Source: Oscillospiraceae bacterium (GTDB taxonomy: Bacteria; Bacillota_A; Clostridia; Oscillospirales; Oscillospiraceae). From it: a stretch of DNA of 35,229 bases. The translations under genes and the position numbers were made by a program. The stretch covers positions 1 to 35,229 of the forward strand of contig JAFQUA010000063.1 of NCBI GenBank assembly GCA_017408725.1, read 5' to 3'. Below the pieces are notes generated by a model. The model saw nothing but the letters and a program-made list of their open reading frames with translations, ran no database searches and was not told the DNA's origin. Below, in pieces: positions 15,627 through 22,652 of this stretch; within the stretch, counting starts at the first letter, position 1, and the number at the start of each line of letters is the position of its first letter.

Positions 15627-16775
15627 ATGTTTCAGATGAAGTATTTGGCGGAGAATATCAGAAAATACCGAAGTGCCAAAAAGCTGACCCAGACGGAGCT
15701 TGCGGCAATTCTGAAAATTAGTCCTCAGTCGGTATCCAAATGGGAATGCGCCCAAACGGTTCCGGATATTGAGAATCTGTGCTTGATTGCAAATATGCTG
15801 GATGTATCGGTAGACCAGCTGCTTGGAAGCGACCGGTTTCACGGTAAGGTCATGATCGGCATTGATGGCGGCGGTTCCAAAACGGAATTTGTCCTGTTTG
15901 CGGAGAACGGCACGATTTTTGAGCGGTTGGTTCTGGGAGCCTGCAATCCCAATGCCGTCGGAATTGAAGAAAGCGCGGCACTGCTGCAGCGGGGTGTTGA
16001 TGAGCTTATGGAAGCGCACAGGGATGTTTGTGGCATTTATGTGGGCTCCTCCGGCTTTCTGACCGGCGGAAACGGGAAAAAGGTCAGATCCATTCTTTCC
16101 AAGGCCTATCCTCAGATCAAGATCCGCTGCGAGACGGACATTATGAATGTGATCGCTTCAGGAACGGATGAGGAAAGCTGCATAGCAGTAATTTGCGGAA
16201 CGGGCTCTATTGTGTACACAAAAGAGAAGGATAGGCTTACCAAGCTGAGCGGATGGGGATTCTTGCTCAGCGGCAGCGGCAGCGGCTATGATATCGGCCG
16301 AGATGCCCTGCGGGCAGCTTTGGGGGATACGGAAGGGCTGACAGAAAAGACGCTGATCACAGGCCTGGTGGAAACAAAACTGGGCGCACCGGTGTCCCAG
16401 TGTGTGCAGGAGGTCTATAAGCATGACCAGTCCTATGTGGCGTCCTTTACACCGCTGGTGTTTGATGCGTATCACAGAGAGGATGCGGTTGCTGGACGAA
16501 TCCTGAGAGAAAATGCCAAGAGTCTTGCGGAAGTGATCAACCATGCGGCAAGAAATTATGATTGCGGTAAAAAGGTCATTCTTTCCGGCGGTCTTCTGAC
16601 GGGAAACAAGGTTTTTCTGCAGTTGGTTAAGGATGCGTTAGACCAGGATCTTACGGTGACGATCCCCGATATGCCCCAGGTGTTGGGTGCCTGCCGCCTT
16701 TGTGCAAAGATGTGCGGCGTGGATGTAAGCAAAATGGAAGAGAAACTGATTTCACAATATCATGAAAGAGGGTAA
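15627..16775 (+). CDS. XRE-HTH fused to BadF/BcrA-type (N-acetylhexosamine) kinase
   Basis: 382 residues. The N-terminal XRE helix-turn-helix spans about 6-66 (KKLTQTELAAILKISPQSVSKWE, then VDQLLGSD). The rest is an ASKHA sugar kinase of the BadF/BadG/BcrA/BcrD family that contains N-acetylglucosamine and N-acetylmuramic acid kinases. It has phosphate-1 motif IGIDGGGSKT (77-86), phosphate-2 ICGTGSIV (189-196), GSGSGYDIGRDA (216-227) and an adenosine motif around VILSGGLL. ATG 15627 follows GGAGGTGG. murQ starts four bases after its stop, so the substrate is probably MurNAc or GlcNAc. It may both phosphorylate the sugar and sense it to control its operon. ROK-family repressors use a similar HTH-kinase idea with a different kinase fold. 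Confidence 0.88.
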   Translation: MFQMKYLAENIRKYRSAKKLTQTELAAILKISPQSVSKWECAQTVPDIENLCLIANMLDVSVDQLLGSDRFHGKVMIGIDGGGSKTEFVLFAENGTIFERLVLGACNPNAVGIEESAALLQRGVDELMEAHRDVCGIYVGSSGFLTGGNGKKVRSILSKAYPQIKIRCETDIMNVIASGTDEESCIAVICGTGSIVYTKEKDRLTKLSGWGFLLSGSGSGYDIGRDALRAALGDTEGLTEKTLITGLVETKLGAPVSQCVQEVYKHDQSYVASFTPLVFDAYHREDAVAGRILRENAKSLAEVINHAARNYDCGKKVILSGGLLTGNKVFLQLVKDALDQDLTVTIPDMPQVLGACRLCAKMCGVDVSKMEEKLISQYHERG

Positions 16776-16779
16776 TGCG

Positions 16780-17595
16780 ATGCTTAGAACAGAAATGAGA
16801 AACCCCAAAACCACCCATATCGACAAAATGTCTACCTTGGAAATGCTACAGGTGATCCAGGACGAGAACATTTATGCAGTTAATGCGGTGGGCGCACAGC
16901 TGGAAAATATTGGTCAAGCGGTGGATGCCATTACTGAAGCATTTAATGCCGGCGGACGGTTAATTTATATGGGTGCGGGAACCTCCGGTAGAACCGGTGT
17001 TATCGACGCAACAGAGTGTCCTCCCACTTTTGGTGTGCAGCCCGGTCAGGTGGTGGGTATTATTGCCGGCGGCAAGGAGACCATGTTCCGGGCATCGGAA
17101 AATCAGGAGGACAATGCCGAGGCCGGCGTAAAGGATCTGAAAGAGAAGAATTTGACCGGCAAGGATGTTGTTGTGGGTGTCAGCGCCGCGGGCGGCGCGG
17201 CTTATGTCATCGGCGCTCTGGAATATGCAAAGTCTTTGGGTTGTGTGACGGTTGGACTGACATCCAACGCAGGTACTCTGCTGGATAAAACGGCGGATAT
17301 CTCTATTGTTTGTGACACTGGTCCGGAGGTTATTACCGGTTCTACCCGTATGAAAGCCGGTACTTCCCAGAAGCTGGTGCTGAATATGCTGTCCACCTGT
17401 CCCATGATCAAGACCGGCAAGGTCTACGAGAACTTGATGATCAACCTCAGCGCTACCAATGAAAAGCTCATTCAGCGTATGAAGCGGATCGTGGCAGAGG
17501 TTACGGGCATCACAACAGACGAGGCAGAGCAGTATCTGCAGCAGTCCGACTGGAATATCCGCAAGGCAATCGCCTTGTATGAATCTCAAAAGTGA
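16780..17595 (+). CDS. murQ: N-acetylmuramic acid 6-phosphate etherase MurQ
   Basis: 271-residue SIS-domain enzyme that cleaves the lactyl ether of MurNAc-6-phosphate, giving GlcNAc-6-phosphate and lactate in cell-wall recycling. Visible marks are the sugar-phosphate loop GAGTSGR (65-71), TECPPTFG with the catalytic Glu79, GGKETMFRASENQEDN with second Glu110, the SAAGGAAYV loop, and GSTRMKAGTSQKLVLNM. The C-terminal about 45 residues form the UBA-like tail (TTDEAEQYLQQSDWNIRKAI). ATG 16780 has AGAGGG at good spacing; the in-frame ATG at 16762 lies inside the kinase gene. It is the second gene of the kinase-murQ pair. No MurNAc transporter gene is nearby. Confidence 0.95.
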   Translation: MLRTEMRNPKTTHIDKMSTLEMLQVIQDENIYAVNAVGAQLENIGQAVDAITEAFNAGGRLIYMGAGTSGRTGVIDATECPPTFGVQPGQVVGIIAGGKETMFRASENQEDNAEAGVKDLKEKNLTGKDVVVGVSAAGGAAYVIGALEYAKSLGCVTVGLTSNAGTLLDKTADISIVCDTGPEVITGSTRMKAGTSQKLVLNMLSTCPMIKTGKVYENLMINLSATNEKLIQRMKRIVAEVTGITTDEAEQYLQQSDWNIRKAIALYESQK

Positions 17596-17603
17596 AAAAA
17601 GAT

Positions 17604-17635
17604 ACTCCCGAAGCCCTGAGGCTTCGGGAGTTTTG
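17604..17635. terminator. Strong terminator after murQ
   Basis: ACTCCCGAAGCC (17604-17615) pairs perfectly with GGCTTCGGGAGT (17620-17631) around CTGA, followed by TTTG. A preceding AAAAAA makes it usable on the minus strand too. Confidence 0.88.
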
Positions 17636-17644
17636 CGCATAATA

Positions 17645-17941
17645 TCAGATTCTCATTTCCATGCGGCCTTGGGTGCGAATGGAAAGCACATGGCAGGCAC
17701 CGTCGCCCAGAACCGCGCCGATGCCGAAACTGAAAGATTTCAGCAGATCTAAGGGGTAAAGGCTTGTACAGTACCGGCAAATCCGCCGCCGTGGAAACGT
17801 TATGCACCCCTGGGCATAAGTATTTTTTACGCAGGGCCAAGGCGGCAGCATGTCCTGGTTGACTTTATAACCTGCAGGGATCACATTCTGCAGGTTCATC
17901 CAGCAGGAAACGCCGTCTTCCTTTAATAACTTAAAAGGCAT
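17645..17941 (-). CDS. Hypothetical protein, possible gene remnant
   Basis: 98 codons from ATG 17941 behind GAAGG. The protein begins MPFKLLKEDGVSCWMNLQNV and has five cysteines in the rest, including GCITFPRRRICRYC, but matches no family I recognise. Upstream, an ideal GGAGG (18010-18014) is followed six bases later by ATG 18003, which opens an eight-codon frame stopping right at a run of six A. Skipping one base there gives KKAALDCGVKGFDAF and then a stop. A further shift of one base would run into the 98-codon frame. This reads like one gene broken by small indels, so the piece may be non-functional. Confidence 0.35.
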   Translation of the reverse strand: MPFKLLKEDGVSCWMNLQNVIPAGYKVNQDMLPPWPCVKNTYAQGCITFPRRRICRYCTSLYPLDLLKSFSFGIGAVLGDGACHVLSIRTQGRMEMRI

Positions 17942-18094
17942 CAAAGCCCTTCACTCCGCAGTCCAGCGCGGCTTTTTTAGGAATCCAGAGTAAGAGCAGA
18001 CATAGTATTCCTCCGGCAAATGATGTCTGCTTTACAAGGAGAAAGGAAGCACATCCTGTTGTTTTCGCGGGAAAACGGGAAATGAAAAGCAGGG

Positions 18095-18123
18095 TTGCAA
18101 TTCCTTGCAAAAGGCGTTATAAT
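18095..18123 (+). promoter_or_regulatory. Promoter with TTGCAA palindrome for the Cys-repeat protein
   Basis: TTGCAA (18095-18100), 17-base spacer, TATAAT (18118-18123). The -35 is the left half of TTGCAA-N4-TTGCAA (18095-18110), a perfect inverted repeat that could be an operator. Confidence 0.65.
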
Positions 18124-18156
18124 GTAAAAACACAGAAGTCAAAGGAGGTTGTTACG

Positions 18157-19404
18157 ATGCCGTTAAAACGAATCGTATTAATTATAATGTGCACGATACT
18201 TGCGGTTATGGTGATCATGATGGGCGTTATGGTAGGGAAAGTAGCACCGGTGCTGGGAACGCTGCTGGGTCTGGATGAGGATCCGTCCCCTACGGTTCCT
18301 CCTACTACTCAGACAGAACCGACAACGGAACCTACCACACAGCCCACCGTTCCGCCGACGACACAGCCAACGGTGCCGCCTACCACGGAACCCAAGCATG
18401 AACACGACTACTCCACCGTAAAGGAAGAGAAGAAGCCTACCTGTGCCACCGCAGGACATAAAATTTATGCCTGCAGCTGCGGTGAAACCAAGCTGGAAAC
18501 CATTGATCCGCTGGCACACTCTTTTGGAGCAGGCAAGCTGATCACACCTACCTGCACGGAGGGTGGATATACCTTGCGGAAGTGTTCCATTTGTGGATTC
18601 GAAGATAAGCAGGATGTAAAGGAAGCGCTGGGACACGATTTGAAACTGGTTGAAACAGTGAAGGTTTCCTGCGAAGGTCGGGGTTATGAAGAATATAAGT
18701 GTGCAAGAAGCAATTGCGGTAAGATCGTAATAGATAATGTGTTAGAGGCCACGGGACATACCTGGGTGAAGGGTGAAGTACATGATCCCACCTGCACCGA
18801 GGAAGGCTACACCGAATACACCTGCAGCAACGAAGATTGCGAAGAGAAAAAGGAAGATGATAAGACCGATGCTTTGGGTCACAAGTTTGGCGCATGGTCC
18901 CTTGTAACAGAGCCTGCTTCCGGTAAGCCCGGTGAGGAAGAGCGGCAGTGCAGTGTCTGCAAGGAAAAGGAAACCAGAGAATGTGTGCTGGATATTCTGG
19001 AGGGAAAGGGAATCAATACCAGTGCGGATAACGACTGCAATCGCTTCATTGTAAATGTAGGCGTGAAAAACTCCGAAGGAAAAGAAGTAACGGTTTACAG
19101 CTACAGCATTACGGACTACAGCCGGACACTCAGCAGTGGATCGTTTACATATGATCCGGAATCCGGTTTGCTTGTTGCGGTAAAGGATAAGAAGGATCCG
19201 TATGTGTTGCAGCCCGGTAACGGCAAGCTGACACTGGATAAGCAGGGAAAGCCGGTGGCAGATTCCCCTGATCCGACAGACCCCAGTGAACCCACCGGAA
19301 CCACGGATCCCACTGATCCGACCGGAACCACGGATCCCAGTGAACCTACGGGAACCACAGATCCCAGCCAGCCTGCGGCAAGTGAGCCTACGGAAGGTCA
19401 ATAA
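18157..19404 (+). CDS. Membrane-anchored protein with Cys-pair repeats
   Basis: 415 residues. Residues 4-27 form an N-terminal membrane anchor. Residues 44-79 are Pro/Thr repeats (PTTQPTVPPTT type). Residues 80-275 hold five repeats of about 40 residues with the shape PTC-x3-G-x5-C-x-CG (or C-x2-CG, C-x4-CG) ending LGH or TGH. Cys pairs are at 106/108, 143/146, 182/187, 223/228 and 265/268. The fifth copy lacks its leading Cys (PASGKPGEEERQC). Residues 280-365 are a beta-rich unit of unknown type. The end is a run of PTGTTDPS-like repeats. Such repeats occur in large surface proteins of gut Clostridia; they may bind metal or form disulfides outside the cell. ATG 18157 follows AAAGGAGG. Confidence 0.8.
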   Translation: MPLKRIVLIIMCTILAVMVIMMGVMVGKVAPVLGTLLGLDEDPSPTVPPTTQTEPTTEPTTQPTVPPTTQPTVPPTTEPKHEHDYSTVKEEKKPTCATAGHKIYACSCGETKLETIDPLAHSFGAGKLITPTCTEGGYTLRKCSICGFEDKQDVKEALGHDLKLVETVKVSCEGRGYEEYKCARSNCGKIVIDNVLEATGHTWVKGEVHDPTCTEEGYTEYTCSNEDCEEKKEDDKTDALGHKFGAWSLVTEPASGKPGEEERQCSVCKEKETRECVLDILEGKGINTSADNDCNRFIVNVGVKNSEGKEVTVYSYSITDYSRTLSSGSFTYDPESGLLVAVKDKKDPYVLQPGNGKLTLDKQGKPVADSPDPTDPSEPTGTTDPTDPTGTTDPSEPTGTTDPSQPAASEPTEGQ

Positions 19405-19409
19405 AATCA

Positions 19410-19438
19410 AACCCCTGACGCATCGCGTCAGGGGTTTT
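19410..19438. terminator. Shared terminator between convergent genes
   Basis: AACCCCTGACGC (19410-19421) pairs with GCGTCAGGGGTT (19425-19436) around ATC, with T's on the plus side and A-rich sequence before it. Confidence 0.85.
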
Positions 19439-19440
19439 GC

Positions 19441-20289
19441 TTAAAACTTGGAAAGAAGCACGGCAGTTCCTTGGGAAAGGATGGTTTCAGTTTGGTCTCC
19501 AAGGGCGGCTTCCAAAAGGGTATACTCTGTAAGGCTGCCGTGGGGCACAGCCCAGGCACCGGCATCGGTACCGGGAGCAAGCAAGCCGCCTATGGCGGCA
19601 AAATCGGAAACATTCTGAAGGGCGCTGTCCAAGATTGCGGATACCGCAGATTCATTGAACCTCCCTGTGCCCCGAAGATTGCCTATGGTGGAAAGGGTAG
19701 GAACCCAGATGGTGCCGCAGTCTTTCATGGCGGCGAGGGCATCGGCATCCAGATAAGCGCCGTGCTCGATGGAATCCACGCCGGCTGCAGCGGCAGTCTC
19801 CACGGTTCGGGCACCGTTGGCGTGGGCCATGACGGAAAAGCCTTCTTCGTGGGCTATGTGGATCAGCTCCCGAATAAGCTCCGAGGGCAAACCGTCTTCT
19901 GTGAGCACACCAAAACGGTCAAAATCCATGAGGCCGGAGATCATGATCTTGATGAAATCGGCACCGGCATTCCGATGCTGTTGGACAAGGGCGACATATT
20001 CGGTGAGATATTCATAGGTCTCGCCGATGAAGGCACCGTAATGGTCTTTCAGGCAGAGGGGGGCGAGGGGGGTGCGGTAGGTGATGCCGTATTCCTGCGC
20101 GATGCTCCGGGCAGCGGCACCGGCGCCCCAACGGTCACCGCCGTCACGAAGATAAGTAAAGCCCAGCTGCTGGTAGCGGCTAAGCACGGTACGGATAAAG
20201 GGCATGTCCGGAGAAATACTGTGGCGGGCAATGGCGGATTTCCAATACTCACCGTCCAGAATCATGTGCATATGGCAATCAAAACGCAT
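19441..20289 (-). CDS. Amidohydrolase-family metal-dependent hydrolase
   Basis: 282-residue enzyme of the amidohydrolase superfamily. All ligands of a two-metal centre can be placed: His6 and His8 (CHMHM), Lys114 in FIKIMISG (likely carbamylated), His156 (VMAHANG), His176 (SIEHGAY) and Asp242 (APGTDAG). The pattern resembles imidazolonepropionase/prolidase-like members that act on cyclic amides or peptides, but the substrate cannot be read from the sequence. ATG 20289 is preceded by AAGGAAG, and the HxH strand starts immediately, so the longer frame to 20349 is rejected. It is a single gene with its own promoter. Confidence 0.85.
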   Translation of the reverse strand: MRFDCHMHMILDGEYWKSAIARHSISPDMPFIRTVLSRYQQLGFTYLRDGGDRWGAGAAARSIAQEYGITYRTPLAPLCLKDHYGAFIGETYEYLTEYVALVQQHRNAGADFIKIMISGLMDFDRFGVLTEDGLPSELIRELIHIAHEEGFSVMAHANGARTVETAAAAGVDSIEHGAYLDADALAAMKDCGTIWVPTLSTIGNLRGTGRFNESAVSAILDSALQNVSDFAAIGGLLAPGTDAGAWAVPHGSLTEYTLLEAALGDQTETILSQGTAVLLSKF

Positions 20290-20310
20290 AGGATCACTTC
20301 CTTTGGTGAA

Positions 20311-20339
20311 AGTATAGCAGATATTTCGCGGAACGGCAA
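20311..20339 (-). promoter_or_regulatory. Promoter of the amidohydrolase gene
   Basis: On the minus strand TTGCCG (20334-20339), 17-base spacer, TATACT (20311-20316). Confidence 0.5.
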
Positions 20340-20378
20340 GAACACCCAATCGGAAATTGTTAAATTATTATGAGGGGC

Positions 20379-20424
20379 TTGCGCCCAGGGAAGCGGTATG
20401 CTAGAATAATCCGTAGCGTGCTAC
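20379..20424 (+). promoter_or_regulatory. Promoter and palindromic operator of the MarR/ABC operon
   Basis: TTGCGC (20379-20384), 17-base spacer, TAGAAT (20402-20407). Immediately downstream is the palindrome GTAGC-GT-GCTAC (20413-20424) at the likely transcription start, well placed for repression by the MarR protein encoded next. Confidence 0.5.
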
Positions 20425-20445
20425 ATTTTGGAAGGGGGAGGAAAA

Positions 20446-20907
20446 TTGCAAAAGCATTATGGGCATCTGTTGCGGATACTGCACTGGTGTACGGATCAGA
20501 CGGTGACCAATGCCTTGTGTGAAATGGATTTGACGGCAGCTCAAGGACATATTATGGGCTACCTCGCCCGCCGGAAGCAGCCGCCCTGCAGTCGGGATAT
20601 TGAGGAAGCGTTTCATTTAAGCCACCCTACGGTATCCGGCCTTTTGGCCCGACTGGAAAAGAAAGGGTTCATTGCGCTTCGGCCGGATGAACAGGATCGG
20701 CGCTGCAAGCGGATCTATGTGCTACCCAAAGGACAAGAATGCAATGAAGTGATGTACAACACGATTTTGAACAATGAAAGACGGATAGTACAGGGATTTT
20801 CAGAAGAAGAACAAGCGCAATTTGCGGCTTTTCTGGAGCGGGCCACCCAAAATATGGGCGGCAATCCCTGCAGAAAAGCAAAGCATGAGGAGGAAGAAAC
20901 GAAATGA
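20446..20907 (+). CDS. MarR-family transcriptional regulator
   Basis: 153-residue winged-helix protein. The DNA-binding part is CSRDIEEAFHLSHPTVSGLLARLEKKGFIALRPDEQDRRCKRIYVLPKG, with the recognition helix SHPTVSGLLARLEKKG and the wing DEQDRRCKR typical of MarR. TTG 20446 is taken as the start because GGGGGAGG lies five bases upstream; the next upstream option (TTG 20428) overlaps that site. It overlaps the first ABC gene by four bases. It probably represses the exporter operon and is released by a drug or toxic small molecule. Confidence 0.88.
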   Translation: MQKHYGHLLRILHWCTDQTVTNALCEMDLTAAQGHIMGYLARRKQPPCSRDIEEAFHLSHPTVSGLLARLEKKGFIALRPDEQDRRCKRIYVLPKGQECNEVMYNTILNNERRIVQGFSEEEQAQFAAFLERATQNMGGNPCRKAKHEEEETK

Positions 20908-22652
20908 TAAGACGATTGGCCCAGTGTATCCGGGAATACAAGTGGGCTGCCATTTTGAGCCCTCTGGCTATGATCGGCGAGGTGGCGATGGAAGTAATGA
21001 TCCCGCTGGTCATGACCAAGCTTTACGATCAGGGCATCGAACTGCAAAATATGGATGTGGTGATCACGCAGTCCATCCTTCTGGTGATCTGCGCGCTGTG
21101 TTCGCTGGCTTTCGGTGTGGCATCGGCATGGTTTGCATCACGGGCAGGTACCGGCTTTGCCAAAAACCTGCGGCATGATATGTTCCATCGGGTACAGGGC
21201 TTTGGATTTTCCAATATTGATAAGTTTTCGACAGCTTCCATCGTGACCCGGCTGACTTCGGATGTGGCAAATTTGCAGATGACTTTCCAGATGATGATCC
21301 GCATGGCCATCCGCAGCCCCATGATGCTGATATTGGCGATGTTTTCTGCTATGAGCATCAGCGTGAAGCTGAGCCTTGTATACTGTGTGGCGCTGCCGGT
21401 TCTGGTAATTGCATTGGTTTGTCTGGTACCAAAAGTATTCAAGATCTTTGACAAGGTGTTCAAGACTTATGACAAGCTGAACAATGTGGTGCAGGAGAAT
21501 GTTCACGGTATTCGGGTCGTGAAGTCCTTTGTCCGGGAAGAGAAGGAAACGGAGAAGTTTACCTCCATTTCTGGAACGATTTACGGGTATTTCTGCAAGG
21601 CAGAGCGGATCATAGCGCTGAATAATCCGATTATGCAGCTTTGCGTTTATGGCTGCATGATCACCATTTCCTGGGTTGGCGCCCATATGGTGGTGGCCTC
21701 CGGAAATGTGGAGGGAATGGGTCTGACCACCGGTCAGCTTTCGGCGTTCTTTACCTACACCACCCAAATTTTGACCTCGCTGATGATGTTTTCCATGGTG
21801 TTCGTGATGCTGACCATGTCCCGCTCACCTATGAAGCGGTGCAGTGAGCTGTTGGTAGAGGAACCGGATCTGGTTTCCCCCGAAGTAGGCGCGGTTAAGG
21901 AAGTAGCAGACGGCTCCATTGATTTTGAAAATGTGGGCTTCCGTTACTCCGCAACAGCCAAGCACCGGGCGCTGAAGGAAGTGAATCTGCACATTCCATC
22001 CGGTGCAACAGTGGGTATTTTGGGTGGCACGGGTTCCAGTAAATCTACTCTGGTTCAGCTGATCCCTCGCCTTTATGATGTGAGTGAAGGCAGTATCAAG
22101 GTCGGCGGTGTGGATGTGCGGGAGTATGATCTGCGGACACTGCGCGATGAAGTGGCAATGGTGCTGCAGAAGAATGTGCTGTTCTCCGGCACGATCAAGG
22201 ACAATCTGCGCTGGGGCAATGCTGAGGCGACGGATGAAGAGATGATCCATGCCTGCCGTCTGGCCTGCGCCCATGATTTCATTGAGGCTTTTCCGGATGG
22301 CTACGATCACAAGATCGAGCAGGGGGGCACCAATGTTTCCGGCGGTCAGAAGCAGCGGCTGTGCATTGCCAGAGCATTGCTGAAAAAACCGAAGATCCTG
22401 ATTCTGGATGACTCTACCTCTGCGGTGGATACCCATACGGACGCTATGATCCGTAAGGCGTTCCGGGAAGAGATCCCCGGTACGACAAAGTTGATCATTG
22501 CACAGCGCGTGGCATCGGTACAAAATGCGGATATGATTATCATTATGGATAACGGTATGGTCAATGCAGTGGGTACTCACGAGGAACTGCTGGCCACATC
22601 CACCATTTATCAGGAAGTATTTTATTCTCAGCGGAAAGGAGGGGATGAATAA
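20904..22652 (+). CDS. ABC exporter subunit with degenerate ATP site
   Basis: 582-residue half-transporter: six membrane helices (about 15-310), then the nucleotide-binding domain. Walker A is GGTGSSKS (374-381) and the signature NVSGGQKQR is canonical. The Walker B Glu is replaced by Asp503 (LILDDSTSAVD) and the switch His by Gln534 (IAQRVAS). These are the marks of the non-hydrolysing partner in heterodimeric type IV exporters such as TM287/288 or LmrCD. It pairs with the next gene, whose start overlaps its stop (TAATG). The MarR gene upstream suggests drug or lipid efflux. Confidence 0.93.
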   Translation: MIRRLAQCIREYKWAAILSPLAMIGEVAMEVMIPLVMTKLYDQGIELQNMDVVITQSILLVICALCSLAFGVASAWFASRAGTGFAKNLRHDMFHRVQGFGFSNIDKFSTASIVTRLTSDVANLQMTFQMMIRMAIRSPMMLILAMFSAMSISVKLSLVYCVALPVLVIALVCLVPKVFKIFDKVFKTYDKLNNVVQENVHGIRVVKSFVREEKETEKFTSISGTIYGYFCKAERIIALNNPIMQLCVYGCMITISWVGAHMVVASGNVEGMGLTTGQLSAFFTYTTQILTSLMMFSMVFVMLTMSRSPMKRCSELLVEEPDLVSPEVGAVKEVADGSIDFENVGFRYSATAKHRALKEVNLHIPSGATVGILGGTGSSKSTLVQLIPRLYDVSEGSIKVGGVDVREYDLRTLRDEVAMVLQKNVLFSGTIKDNLRWGNAEATDEEMIHACRLACAHDFIEAFPDGYDHKIEQGGTNVSGGQKQRLCIARALLKKPKILILDDSTSAVDTHTDAMIRKAFREEIPGTTKLIIAQRVASVQNADMIIIMDNGMVNAVGTHEELLATSTIYQEVFYSQRKGGDE

